64,000 bases of DNA from Rhizobium sp. BK313 (lineage in GTDB: Bacteria; Pseudomonadota; Alphaproteobacteria; Rhizobiales; Rhizobiaceae): NCBI RefSeq assembly GCF_014193655.1, contig NZ_JACHZQ010000001.1, positions 1-64,000 of the forward strand. Reading direction: 5' to 3'. Below the pieces are notes generated by a model. The model was given only the letters and a program-made list of their open reading frames with translations, ran no database searches and was not told the origin of the DNA. A program made the translations under genes and the position numbers. Positions 35,105 to 43,562 of the stretch are shown here, in pieces; positions within the stretch are counted from its first letter, which is position 1, and each line of letters opens with the position of its first letter.

Positions 35105-36451
35105 TCACTGCGCCGCTTTGGAAACCGGTGTAAAGAAGCGATTCTGCGGGCGCGGCAGGCCGAGATGGTCGCGCAATGTCGTGCCCTCGTATTCGCGACG
35201 GAAAATGCCGCGGCGCTGAAGTTCCGGAACGACGCGTGTGGTCACGTCCTGCAAGCCCTGCGGCAGGAAGGGGAAGATGACGTTGAAGCCATCGGACCCT
35301 TCTTCATGCAGCCATTGTTCCATCTCATCGGCGATCGTCTGCGGCGTGCCGATGAAAGCGAGTCCGGCATAGCCGCCAAGGCGCTGAGCAAGCTGTCGCA
35401 CGGTCAGCTTCTCTTCCTCAGCCAATGCGATGACGCGCTCGCGGCCGCTCTTGCTTGCGTTGGTTTCCGGGATTGCGGGCAGCGGGCCATCAGGATCGAA
35501 GGCGGAGACATCGTGACCGAGCGCGATCGACAGGGAGGCGATGGCGCTGTCGTAATGCACGAGGCTATCGAGCTTGGCGCGCTTGGCCTTGGCCTCTTCG
35601 ATGGTATCACCGACAACGATAAAGGCGGCGGGAAGGATCTTCAGATGATCCGGATTACGGCCGATATGCTTCATCCGGCCCTTGATATCGGCGAAGATGG
35701 CTTTGCCGTCGGCGAGATTGCGCGGGGCGGCGAACACCGCCTCCGCCGTTTCGGCGGCAAGCTGGCGACCGGCATCTGATTGTCCGGCCTGGACGATCAC
35801 CGGCCAACCCTGTGGGGTGCGGGCAATATTGAGTGGTCCGCGCACGCTCAACTCCTCACCCTTGTGGGCAAGTACATGCATCTTTTCTGGATCGAAGAAG
35901 ATGCCGCTTTCGACATCACGAAGAAAAGCGTCGTCGGCGAAGCTGTCCCAGAGGCCGGTGACGACATCATAGAACTCGCGGGCGCGGTGATAGCGCTCGC
36001 CATGCTCCATATGTTCGTCGAGGCCGAAATTCAGCGCCGCGTCCGGATTGGATGTCGTCACGATATTCCAGCCGGCGCGACCGCCGCTGATATGGTCGAG
36101 AGAGGCGAAGCGACGGGCGATGTGGTAGGGCTGGTCGAAGGTGGTGGATGCCGTGGCGACGAGACCGATCTTTTCAGTGACGGCGGCAAGCGCCGAGAGC
36201 AGCGTGAAAGGCTCAAAGGATGTCACGGTATGGCTGCGCTTCAACGCCTCGATGGGCATGTTCAGCACAGCGAGATGATCGGCCATGAAGAAGGCATCGA
36301 ATTTCGCCTGTTCAAGCGCCTGCGCAAAACTCTTGATGTGCTTAAAATTGAAATTCGCATCCGGATAGGAGCCCGGATAGCGCCATGCGCCGGTATGCAG
36401 GCTGACGGGGCGCATGAAGGCCCCTAGCTTCAATTGCTTCTGTTCAGTCAT
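35105..36451 (-). CDS. LLM-class flavin-dependent monooxygenase (NtaA/DszA family), second copy
   Basis: A 448-residue FMNH2-dependent monooxygenase of the same family as the one at 7975 but clearly diverged. Motifs: ARRFASLDHISGGRAGWNIVTTSNPDAA (in parts), VIVQAGQSDAGRQLAAETAEAVF and FIGTPQTIADEMEQW. It probably splits a C-N or C-S bond of a small organic compound. The ATG at 36451 follows GAGAGGG at 9 nt; an ATG three codons earlier overlaps that site. First gene of a two-gene unit. Confidence 0.85.
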   Translation of the reverse strand: MTEQKQLKLGAFMRPVSLHTGAWRYPGSYPDANFNFKHIKSFAQALEQAKFDAFFMADHLAVLNMPIEALKRSHTVTSFEPFTLLSALAAVTEKIGLVATASTTFDQPYHIARRFASLDHISGGRAGWNIVTTSNPDAALNFGLDEHMEHGERYHRAREFYDVVTGLWDSFADDAFLRDVESGIFFDPEKMHVLAHKGEELSVRGPLNIARTPQGWPVIVQAGQSDAGRQLAAETAEAVFAAPRNLADGKAIFADIKGRMKHIGRNPDHLKILPAAFIVVGDTIEEAKAKRAKLDSLVHYDSAIASLSIALGHDVSAFDPDGPLPAIPETNASKSGRERVIALAEEEKLTVRQLAQRLGGYAGLAFIGTPQTIADEMEQWLHEEGSDGFNVIFPFLPQGLQDVTTRVVPELQRRGIFRREYEGTTLRDHLGLPRPQNRFFTPVSKAAQ

Positions 36452-36591
36452 GGGTCCCATCCCTCTCGAACATCACTGGTTCACGGCGGCATATAAGAAG
36501 GCGCCCGGCGTGAAGATCCCCTTCGACGTAGGAGCGCTGTCGGCGCATTCAAAGAGCCGATTTCATTTATTTGATCGGTTCCTGGGAATTT

Positions 36592-37503
36592 TCATCCAAC
36601 ACCGCTTTCCACATCGGTCTGTTGGGCAAAAACCCTGACGAGCCAGTCGATGAAGACGCGCACACGTGGGGAGAGCTGGCGGCTGCGGGGATAGAGCATC
36701 GAGACAGGCGTCTTCGTCAGCGGAAAGTCCTTGAGGACGTGAACCAGTTCGCCGGATTTCAAGGCGTATTCGGCGTGATAGCGTGGCACTTGAATCAGGC
36801 CGAGGCCGAGCTTGGCCGCTGAAAAATAGCTTTCGGCGGCATTGACTGAGACCGTTGCGGGCAGGGTGATATCGCGCACCGCGCCGTCGACGACGAATTC
36901 CAACGGCAGCAATCCGCCTGTGGCCGAAGAGCGGAAGCCGACCATGCGATGGCCATCGAGACCTTCCGGATGGAGAGGCATGCCGAAGCGCTCGATATAG
37001 GCGGGCGCAGCTAGCGTGATTTCCTCCAGCAGAGCGACTCGGCGGGCGATCATGTCAGTATCCTGCGGTGTGCCGACGCGTAGCACGCAATCGATGCCTT
37101 CGCGGATCAGGTCGACGAAGCGGTCGCCTTCCGTCATGTAAAGCTCGATCTCGGGATAGGTTTCGAGGAAAGTCGGCAGGTTCGGCAGTACGAAATGCCG
37201 AGCCAGAGTGCCGTGTACGTCGACGCGCAGAAGGCCCTTGGGCTTGGCACCGGCAAAGGCACCCTCGGCGTCTTCTATATCTGATAGAATGCGCAGGCAG
37301 CGCTGGTAATACGCCTCGCCGTCAAGCGTCGGGCTGACATGCCGCGTCGTTCGTTGCAGCAGGCGAACGCCGAGCCGCGCCTCCAGTTGTTTAACGGCAT
37401 CCGTCACGGTGGAGCGCGGCAGACCGGTGTCTTCGGCCGCCAGCGTGAAGCTGCGCCTTTCCACGACGCGGGAAAACACCCGCATGGCATCGAATCTGTC
37501 CAT
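36592..37503 (-). CDS. LysR-family transcriptional regulator
   Basis: A 303-residue LysR-type regulator. The winged HTH reads MRVFSRVVERRSFTLAAEDTGLPRSTVTDAVKQLEARLGVRLLQRTTR in parts, followed by the effector domain (LRVDVHGTLARHFVLPNLPTFLETYPEIEL). The subgroup (AaeR/PecT-like with DRFDAMRVF) often controls divergent oxidoreductases or efflux genes. It is divergent from the SDR pair at 37628 and 38476, its probable targets. The frame extends upstream but the family start is MDRFDAM at 37503. Confidence 0.9.
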   Translation of the reverse strand: MDRFDAMRVFSRVVERRSFTLAAEDTGLPRSTVTDAVKQLEARLGVRLLQRTTRHVSPTLDGEAYYQRCLRILSDIEDAEGAFAGAKPKGLLRVDVHGTLARHFVLPNLPTFLETYPEIELYMTEGDRFVDLIREGIDCVLRVGTPQDTDMIARRVALLEEITLAAPAYIERFGMPLHPEGLDGHRMVGFRSSATGGLLPLEFVVDGAVRDITLPATVSVNAAESYFSAAKLGLGLIQVPRYHAEYALKSGELVHVLKDFPLTKTPVSMLYPRSRQLSPRVRVFIDWLVRVFAQQTDVESGVG

Positions 37504-37505
37504 TT

Positions 37506-37543
37506 TTATTTGTTCGGCTATTTCGGATAGTGATGTCAAATAA
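37506..37543. promoter_or_regulatory. Inverted repeat in the LysR/SDR intergenic region
   Basis: TTATTTG (37506-37512) and CAAATAA (37537-37543) are exact inverted copies with a 24-bp gap, immediately upstream of the LysR start codon. The position fits autoregulation and control of the divergent SDR gene. Confidence 0.35.
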
Positions 37544-37627
37544 TGGCTGATTATCCGCTGTCTGAAAAGAGGCATCTTCTTCTCATCGAAACGCGCTGCG
37601 GCGCAGACACAGCGAAGGATGAAGACA

Positions 37628-38368
37628 ATGACGAACAATTCCAATAAAGTAGCTATCGTTACCGGCGCATCGCGAGGCATTGGCGCCGCTGTTGCGGAAC
37701 GTCTCGCCCAAGACGGCTTCACCGTCGTCATCAATTACTCCGGCAGTGAAGCCGCCGCCGAGGAGCTGGCCCGCAAGATTGAAGAAAAGGGCGGCAAGGC
37801 GCTGACCGCCAAGGCAGACGTTTCCGATGCCGAAGCCGTGCGCCGCATGTTCGACGCAGCCGAGGCCGCTTTCGGTGGCGTCGACGTCCTGGTCAACAAT
37901 GCCGGCATCATGCAGCTCGCCAAGATCGCCGATGCAGACGACGCCCATTTCGACCGGCACATCGCCATCAATCTGAAGGGTACGTTCAACACGCTGCGCG
38001 AAGCCGGCAAGCGTCTGCGTGACGGCGGCCGGATCATCAACTTCTCGACCAGCGTCGTCGGGCTCAAGCTTGAGACCTATGGCGTCTACGCTGCCACCAA
38101 GGCCGCCGTCGAAACGTTGACCGGCATCATGTCCAAGGAAATGCGCGGCCGCTCGATCACGGTCAACGCCGTCGCTCCCGGTCCGACGGCCACTGACCTC
38201 TTCCTCAACGGCAAGAGCGACGAGCTGATCGACCGCATGGCCAAGATGAACCCGCTGGAACGCCTGGGCACGCCGGAAGACATCTCCGCTGCCGTCTCCT
38301 TCCTTGCCGGCCCGGATGGCAGCTGGATCAACGGCCAGACGTTGCGCGCCAACGGCGGCATGATCTGA
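37628..38368 (+). CDS. Classical SDR oxidoreductase (3-oxoacyl-ACP reductase-like)
   Basis: A 246-residue short-chain dehydrogenase. Cofactor loop TGASRGIG, NNAG motif (LVNNAGIM), catalytic Ser in FSTSVVG and Tyr/Lys in YAATK, and the C-terminal INGQTLRANGGM. AGGA lies 8 nt before ATG 37628; the ATG at 37619 is less well placed. The substrate is unknown. It is the first of two SDR genes under a divergent LysR. Confidence 0.88.
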   Translation: MTNNSNKVAIVTGASRGIGAAVAERLAQDGFTVVINYSGSEAAAEELARKIEEKGGKALTAKADVSDAEAVRRMFDAAEAAFGGVDVLVNNAGIMQLAKIADADDAHFDRHIAINLKGTFNTLREAGKRLRDGGRIINFSTSVVGLKLETYGVYAATKAAVETLTGIMSKEMRGRSITVNAVAPGPTATDLFLNGKSDELIDRMAKMNPLERLGTPEDISAAVSFLAGPDGSWINGQTLRANGGMI

Positions 38369-38475
38369 GCCTCCCAAGCAGCGGCGACGGGACAAGCCCC
38401 GTCGCCAATAGCCCATATCGACCTGAACCCATTTCACCCATTCGCAGCATAGCCATTTCGAAAAGGAACACGATC

Positions 38476-39378
38476 ATGAGCAAGCAAGTTATTGTCATCA
38501 CGGGTGCATCGAGCGGCTTCGGCGCTCTCACTGCCCGCGCTCTCGCCAAGGCCGGCCACACTGTCTACGCCACCATGCGCGAAACGGAAGGCCGCAACGC
38601 GCCGCAGGTGGCGGAAGTGGCCGCTTTCGCCAAGGAAAACGGCGCTGACCTCAAGGCCGTCGAGCTAGACGTTGCCTCGGACGCCTCCGTCGAGGCCGGC
38701 ATCGCCAAGGTTATCGAGCAGGAGGGCCATATCGACGTCATCATCCACAATGCCGGGCACATGTCCTTCGGTCCGGCGGAAGCCTTCACGCCGGAACAGT
38801 TCGCCCAGCTCTACGACATCAACGTCCTGAGCACGCAGCGCGTCAACCGCGCAGCGCTTCCCCATCTGCGCAAGCAGGGCAAGGGCCTGGTGGTCTGGGT
38901 GTCGTCGTCCAGCACCCGCGGCGGAACGCCGCCGTACCTCTCGCCCTATTTCGCCGCCAAGGCTGCCATGGATTCGCTCGCCGTCTCCTACGCCTCCGAA
39001 CTGACCCGCTGGGGCATCGAGACCGCCATCATCGTGCCCGGTGCCTTTACGAAGGGCACCAACCACTTTGCCCATTCCGGCTCTCCCGCCGACAAGGCGC
39101 GTGCTGCCGAATATGACGATGGCCCCTATGCCGGCGTTCCGGACCAAGCGCTGAAGGGTCTGGCTTCGCTGGAGCCCGCCGATGCCGACGCCGCCTCGGT
39201 TGCTGTCGCCATTGTCGATGTCGTCAACATGCCCTACGGCACGCGCCCGTTCCGCACTCATATCGATCCGTCGGAGGATGGCGCGGAAATCGTCAACGGT
39301 GTCGCCGACCGTGTCCGCGCCGAACTTTTCCGGCGCATCGGCCTGGAAGACCTGTTGAAGCCGCATGTGAAGGGTTGA
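38476..39378 (+). CDS. SDR oxidoreductase, retinol-dehydrogenase-like
   Basis: A 300-residue SDR with TGASSGFG, the HNAGH variant of the NNAG motif, Ser in WVSSSSTRGG and catalytic YFAAK. The C-terminal extension of about 50 residues after the core (THIDPSEDGAEIVN) is usual for this branch, which reduces ketones or aldehydes. AAAGGAACACG precedes the ATG. It is 107 bp after the first SDR and probably co-transcribed. Confidence 0.87.
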   Translation: MSKQVIVITGASSGFGALTARALAKAGHTVYATMRETEGRNAPQVAEVAAFAKENGADLKAVELDVASDASVEAGIAKVIEQEGHIDVIIHNAGHMSFGPAEAFTPEQFAQLYDINVLSTQRVNRAALPHLRKQGKGLVVWVSSSSTRGGTPPYLSPYFAAKAAMDSLAVSYASELTRWGIETAIIVPGAFTKGTNHFAHSGSPADKARAAEYDDGPYAGVPDQALKGLASLEPADADAASVAVAIVDVVNMPYGTRPFRTHIDPSEDGAEIVNGVADRVRAELFRRIGLEDLLKPHVKG

Positions 39379-39410
39379 ACCGGCCGTCCTGCCGCACCAT
39401 TTAAACGCGT

Positions 39411-39450
39411 CAAATCGCCGCTTCTGTTCCGCAGGAGCGGCGATCATTTG
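39411..39450 (+). terminator. Probable terminator hairpin after the SDR pair
   Basis: ATCGCCGCT (39414-39422) pairs with AGCGGCGAT (39436-39444); outer CAAAT/ATTTG extends the stem. The T-run (TTTGTTTTG) is interrupted. Confidence 0.55.
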
Positions 39451-39537
39451 TTTTGATCGGACTATTTTGTGTTGTGCGGCATTCCAAGCCTATAAGTTTC
39501 GTATTAAAGCGAACCCTTTCTGAGTCAGGAGATATCC

Positions 39538-40749
39538 ATGAACGATAAGGACATTGGCGAAATCGCCTCCTGGCTCATGCAGAGTGGCCTCAAAGGCATG
39601 GGCGAAGCCGACATTCTGGCCGGGTTCTGCGAGGCATGCCGCCAGCGTGGGCTAAACGTCGACCGCGCCATGGCGCTGATGGATACGCTGCATCCGGTCT
39701 ATGAAGGCCGTGCCTTCCGCTGGGACGGCAACCAAGTGATCGAACGCGAGTTCGAATATGGTCCGTCGCATCAGGGGATCGCTGCCGAGAACTGGCTGCG
39801 TTCCTCCTTCTATCATTTGCTGGAGTCAGGCGGGGACGAGGTGCGTCGCCGCATCGGTTTTGGCGACCCGATCGATTTCTTCGGGCTCGATACGCTGAAG
39901 ACTGATGGTCACACCGACTACCTCGCCATGGTGCATCGATTCGAGGAAGGGGGCACCATCGGCGAGATGGATTGTTTCTATTCTCATTTCGCTACCGCCT
40001 CGGGAGCGGGTTTCCTCGACGAGGACCTGCGCGTGCTGCGCAAGCTCACACCGGCTTTGGCATTGGCGATCAAATGCACCGCCATGGGTCGTATCGCCCG
40101 AACCATCGCCGAGGTCTATCTGGGCGAAGACGCCGCCCGGCAAGTTCTCGAGGGCAAGATCACACGCGGTAAGGCCGAGCGCATCTCGGCGGCGCTGTGG
40201 TTTTCCGACCTCGCCAACTATACACGGATCTCGGACACGGCCGAGCCCGATGAAATCATTCCGATGCTGAATGCTTACGCCGACGCTGTGATTTCCTCGA
40301 TCCACGAGGCCGGCGGCAATGTGCTGAAACTGATCGGCGACGGCACGCTGGCGATCTTCAAGGCGCGCGATGCAGGTGATGCCTGCGCTGCGGCGCTGAT
40401 GGCGGAATCGCTGCTGCGCCAGCGGTTGCGTGATCTCAATGCCCAACGGCAGATCGAGGGCAGACCAGTGACCGACGTCTATCTCGGCCTGCATATCGGC
40501 GATGTCTTCTACGGCAATATCGGCAGCATGGACCGGCTTGATTTCACCGTCATCGGCCCGGCAGTCAACGAGGTCAGCCGCATTGCCTCCATGTGCCGGT
40601 CGGCCGACCGCAATATCCTGATGTCGTCGAATTTCGTTGCGGCACTGTCGTCCAGCCAGAGCAACGATCTCGTCTCCGTCGGCCGCTACGCGTTGCGCGG
40701 CGTCAACCGGCCGCAGGAGTTGTTCACGTTGCTGTCGTCAGCGGCGTGA
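39538..40749 (+). CDS. Class III adenylate/guanylate cyclase
   Basis: A 403-residue protein with an uncharacterised N-terminal domain (about 1-205) and a C-terminal class III cyclase domain. All catalytic positions are present: metal Asp224 (WFSDLANYT) and Asp268 (LIGDGT), base-selecting Lys264 and Asp335 (LDFTVIG), transition-state Asn344 and Arg348 (NEVSR). The Lys/Asp pair points to ATP as substrate. The N-terminal domain shares its layout with many rhizobial cyclases and presumably senses a signal. No membrane segment. GTCAGGAGATATCC precedes the ATG. Confidence 0.9.
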   Translation: MNDKDIGEIASWLMQSGLKGMGEADILAGFCEACRQRGLNVDRAMALMDTLHPVYEGRAFRWDGNQVIEREFEYGPSHQGIAAENWLRSSFYHLLESGGDEVRRRIGFGDPIDFFGLDTLKTDGHTDYLAMVHRFEEGGTIGEMDCFYSHFATASGAGFLDEDLRVLRKLTPALALAIKCTAMGRIARTIAEVYLGEDAARQVLEGKITRGKAERISAALWFSDLANYTRISDTAEPDEIIPMLNAYADAVISSIHEAGGNVLKLIGDGTLAIFKARDAGDACAAALMAESLLRQRLRDLNAQRQIEGRPVTDVYLGLHIGDVFYGNIGSMDRLDFTVIGPAVNEVSRIASMCRSADRNILMSSNFVAALSSSQSNDLVSVGRYALRGVNRPQELFTLLSSAA

Positions 40750-40755
40750 TGGTTT

Positions 40756-42723
40756 TCACCGGCGGCCGGCGACGAACATCGGGCCGCCTTTGTGTGGCGG
40801 AAAACCGTAGCCGTTGATCATCACCAGATCGATGTCGCTGGCGCGGGCAGCTATGCCCTCGGTCAGGAGCGCATCGCCCTCAGCGGCCATGGCTTTCAGC
40901 AACCGGGTGACGATCTCGTCTGCAGTAAAGCTCTGAGGTGCAATGTCCTTTTCGGCGCGGGCAGTTGCGATCATGGCCGTGACTTCGGGGTCGACGGTAC
41001 GCTTGCCATCGGGATAGGCATACCAGCCGCGTCCAGCCCTCTGACCGAAGCGGCCGGCTTCGCAGAGGCGGTCGGCGATGGCGACATAGCGGGCGGCGGG
41101 ATCGCGCGTTGCCGCCTGGCGTTTGCGCCGCGCCCAGGCAATTTCGAGACCAGCCATGTCGTAGACCGCAAAGAGGCCCATCGGGAAGCCGTAGGCCTCC
41201 AGCGCCGCATCGATCTCATGCGGCAATGCGCCATCCTCCACCATGAATTCAGCCTCACGGCGATAGGCGGAGAAGATGCGGTTGCCGATGAACCCCGCGG
41301 TGACGCCGCAGACGATGGGGAGTTTTCCGAGGCCCTTGGCGAAGGCGAGAGCGCTCGCCAGCACATGCGGCGCAGTCTTTTCGCAATTCACCACTTCCAG
41401 CAATCGCATGATATTGGCAGGCGAGAAGAAGTGCAGGCCAACGATGCGCTCGGGATGGGCGGTTGCGGCAGCGATGACATTTGGATCGAGGTAGCTGGTG
41501 TTGGTCGCAAGGATCGCGTCGGCGCGAACAATGCCGTCGAGGCGTTGGAACAGCTCGGTCTTGACGGCCAGATCATCGAACACAGCCTCGATGACGAGAT
41601 CGGCTTCCGCGAGCCCTTGCGCATCGGCGACGACCGCCAATCGGCCCAGGCGATCATCCCGACCTGCGATATCGAGGCGGCCTGATTGCACGGCTTTGTC
41701 CAGGATGCCAGTAATCCGCTCGCGGCCCTTTTGAGCGGCTTCCTGGGTTTGCTCGATGCCAATGATGCGATAGCCGGCGTTCAGCGCAGCCACCGCGATG
41801 CCGGAGCCCATCAGTCCGGTACCGACGATGCCGACGGTTTCGATCTTGCGTGGCGCGACGTTTTCCAGGCCTTCAACCTTGCCGGCGGCGCGCTCTGCGA
41901 AGAAGACGTGGCGCAATGCCGCCGCCTCTTCGCTGTCGCGGAGTTCGACAAACGTGCGGCGCTCTTCGGCCAGCCCTTCCGCCAGGGATGTCGCGGCGGC
42001 AAGGCGAACGAGACGGACAGCTTCGGCGGGGCCACGCTGACCGCGCGCCTTGCGAAGGGCTTCTGCGGCTGCCTTGTCGATGGCTTCCGTAGATTCTGGC
42101 GGGACGGGCAGCGTGCCGGTGCGCCGCAAGGGGGAATCGGCTGCGCTCCTGGCAATGGCAACAGCGGCATCGATCAGTGAGCTTTCGATAAGGCTATCGA
42201 TGATACCGAGCTTGCATGCTTCGTTGGCCGAGACAATGCGTCCGTTGGAGATCAGTTCGATGGCGGCGACGGTGCCGATCAGGCGCGGCAGGCGCTGCGT
42301 ACCGCCGGCACCGGGAACGATACCGAGTTTGACTTCGGGCAAGCCGATTTTCGCAGAGGGAACGGCATCGCGCTCGTGACAGGCAAGCGCCACTTCCAGG
42401 CCGCCGCCTAGAGCCGCACCGTTAATGGCGGCGACGACGGGTTTGGAAAAATCTTCGATCCGGGCAATAACTTCCGGCAGCAACGGCTCGACTGGCGGCT
42501 TGCCGAATTCCTTGATGTCGGCCCCGCCGATGAAGGTGTTGCCGGCCCCTATCAATACGACGGCGGCGATCGCGCTGTCTTTCTCGGCGTGACCGAGCGC
42601 CGCCATCAGGCCGGCGCGGACATCGGCCGAGAGCGCGTTGACGGGCGGATTGTCGATGGTGACAACGAGAACGCCATCCGTCAGCGTCGCCGAGATAGTG
42701 TCCGAAAAGCGCAATGCCGACAT
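40756..42723 (-). CDS. Bifunctional enoyl-CoA hydratase/3-hydroxyacyl-CoA dehydrogenase, C-terminally short
   Basis: A 655-residue multifunctional beta-oxidation protein. Residues 1-190 are a crotonase domain (oxyanion regions NTFIGGADIKEF and NGAALGGGLEVALA; Glu in GLPEVKLGIVPGAGG). From about 297 comes the NAD-binding domain (VGIVGTGLMGSGIA) and then the two C-terminal 3HCDH domains (CGVTAGFIGNRIFSAYRREA; INGYGFPPHKGGPMF). It hydrates and oxidises a CoA thioester. The chain stops directly after GGPMFVAGRR, roughly 40 residues earlier than relatives, at the junction with the converging cyclase gene. It is the last gene of the eight-gene operon. Confidence 0.9.
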   Translation of the reverse strand: MSALRFSDTISATLTDGVLVVTIDNPPVNALSADVRAGLMAALGHAEKDSAIAAVVLIGAGNTFIGGADIKEFGKPPVEPLLPEVIARIEDFSKPVVAAINGAALGGGLEVALACHERDAVPSAKIGLPEVKLGIVPGAGGTQRLPRLIGTVAAIELISNGRIVSANEACKLGIIDSLIESSLIDAAVAIARSAADSPLRRTGTLPVPPESTEAIDKAAAEALRKARGQRGPAEAVRLVRLAAATSLAEGLAEERRTFVELRDSEEAAALRHVFFAERAAGKVEGLENVAPRKIETVGIVGTGLMGSGIAVAALNAGYRIIGIEQTQEAAQKGRERITGILDKAVQSGRLDIAGRDDRLGRLAVVADAQGLAEADLVIEAVFDDLAVKTELFQRLDGIVRADAILATNTSYLDPNVIAAATAHPERIVGLHFFSPANIMRLLEVVNCEKTAPHVLASALAFAKGLGKLPIVCGVTAGFIGNRIFSAYRREAEFMVEDGALPHEIDAALEAYGFPMGLFAVYDMAGLEIAWARRKRQAATRDPAARYVAIADRLCEAGRFGQRAGRGWYAYPDGKRTVDPEVTAMIATARAEKDIAPQSFTADEIVTRLLKAMAAEGDALLTEGIAARASDIDLVMINGYGFPPHKGGPMFVAGRR

Positions 42724-42749
42724 GGTTCGTTCAACCTAGCTAGGTGATC

Positions 42750-43145
42750 CTATTCCGGAATGACGGCGGTCGCCTGGATCTCGATCTTGGCGCGATCCTC
42801 GACGAGGGCGACGACCTGGACGGCGGCCATGGCCGGAAAATGCCGGCCGATGATCTCGCGATAAACCTGGCCGATACCCTTGAGATTGCCCAAATATTCG
42901 CTCTTATCGGTGAAATACCAGGTCATCGAGGTGATGTGCTGCGGCTTAGCACCGCCTTCGGCGAGGATGGCGACGACGTTCATCAGCGTCTGCCGCACCT
43001 GCTCGACGAAATCGTCGCTTTCGAATTCGCACGCGGCGTTCCAGCCGACCTGGCCGCCGACGAACACCATGCGGCCGGTCGCCGCCATGCCGTTGGCATA
43101 TCCGATCGGTTTGGCCCAGCCTTCAGGTTGCAGGATGGTGTGCAT
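42750..43145 (-). CDS. RidA/YjgF-family protein lacking the canonical Arg
   Basis: A 131-residue RidA-like trimer-forming protein (MVFVGGQVGWN; VRQTLMNVVAILAEGGAKPQHI; KIEIQATAVIPE). True RidA enzymes hydrolyse enamines and imines to ketone and ammonia using an Arg in the PAR segment; here that position reads FPAMAA (Met106), so canonical imine deaminase activity is doubtful and it belongs to an Arg-less Rid subgroup. It overlaps the thioesterase gene by 23 bp. In this operon an enamine-handling role would still fit the 2-amino-cyclohexene intermediates. Confidence 0.85.
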   Translation of the reverse strand: MHTILQPEGWAKPIGYANGMAATGRMVFVGGQVGWNAACEFESDDFVEQVRQTLMNVVAILAEGGAKPQHITSMTWYFTDKSEYLGNLKGIGQVYREIIGRHFPAMAAVQVVALVEDRAKIEIQATAVIPE

Positions 43146-43554
43146 CGGTCGTCTCCAGATGAGGGGTCAGTGCGGCACGGATATCGTCCGGCCATGCAAG
43201 CGATTGATGAGTGTCGAGGGAAGTGGAAACGACACGATGTCGAGCGGTCCACAGGACCTGGCCATTCGCCGAGACCTGATGTTCCAGATCAAGCGAGGAG
43301 CGACCGATGCCGCGCACCGCCACCGCAAAATCGAGTTCGTCGCCCTGAAAGCCGGGTCGCATAAAGGTCACATCGAGCCGCACGGTCGGCACGCCGATGC
43401 GGCGGTTACTAACCAGTGTCTTCCAGGGGAAGCCCAGAGAGGCAAAATAGTCCTCCAGCACCCCGACGAGGATGTTCAGATAGGACGGAAAATAGGCGAT
43501 CCCCGAGGGATCGCAGTCTCCGAAGCGCAGAGGTCTGGTGGTTTTGAACGCCAC
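43123..43554 (-). CDS. Acyl-CoA thioesterase, 4-hydroxybenzoyl-CoA thioesterase (hot-dog) family
   Basis: A 143-residue hot-dog-fold protein. RFGDCDPSGIAYFPSYLNIL carries the Asp that characterises 4-hydroxybenzoyl-CoA thioesterases of the Pseudomonas type. It hydrolyses aryl- or acyl-CoA esters and in an aromatic-CoA operon may rescue CoA from dead-end intermediates. It begins 8 bp after the glutaryl-CoA-dehydrogenase-like gene. Confidence 0.88.
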   Translation of the reverse strand: MAFKTTRPLRFGDCDPSGIAYFPSYLNILVGVLEDYFASLGFPWKTLVSNRRIGVPTVRLDVTFMRPGFQGDELDFAVAVRGIGRSSLDLEHQVSANGQVLWTARHRVVSTSLDTHQSLAWPDDIRAALTPHLETTDAHHPAT

Positions 43555-43562
43555 GGCCGGCC

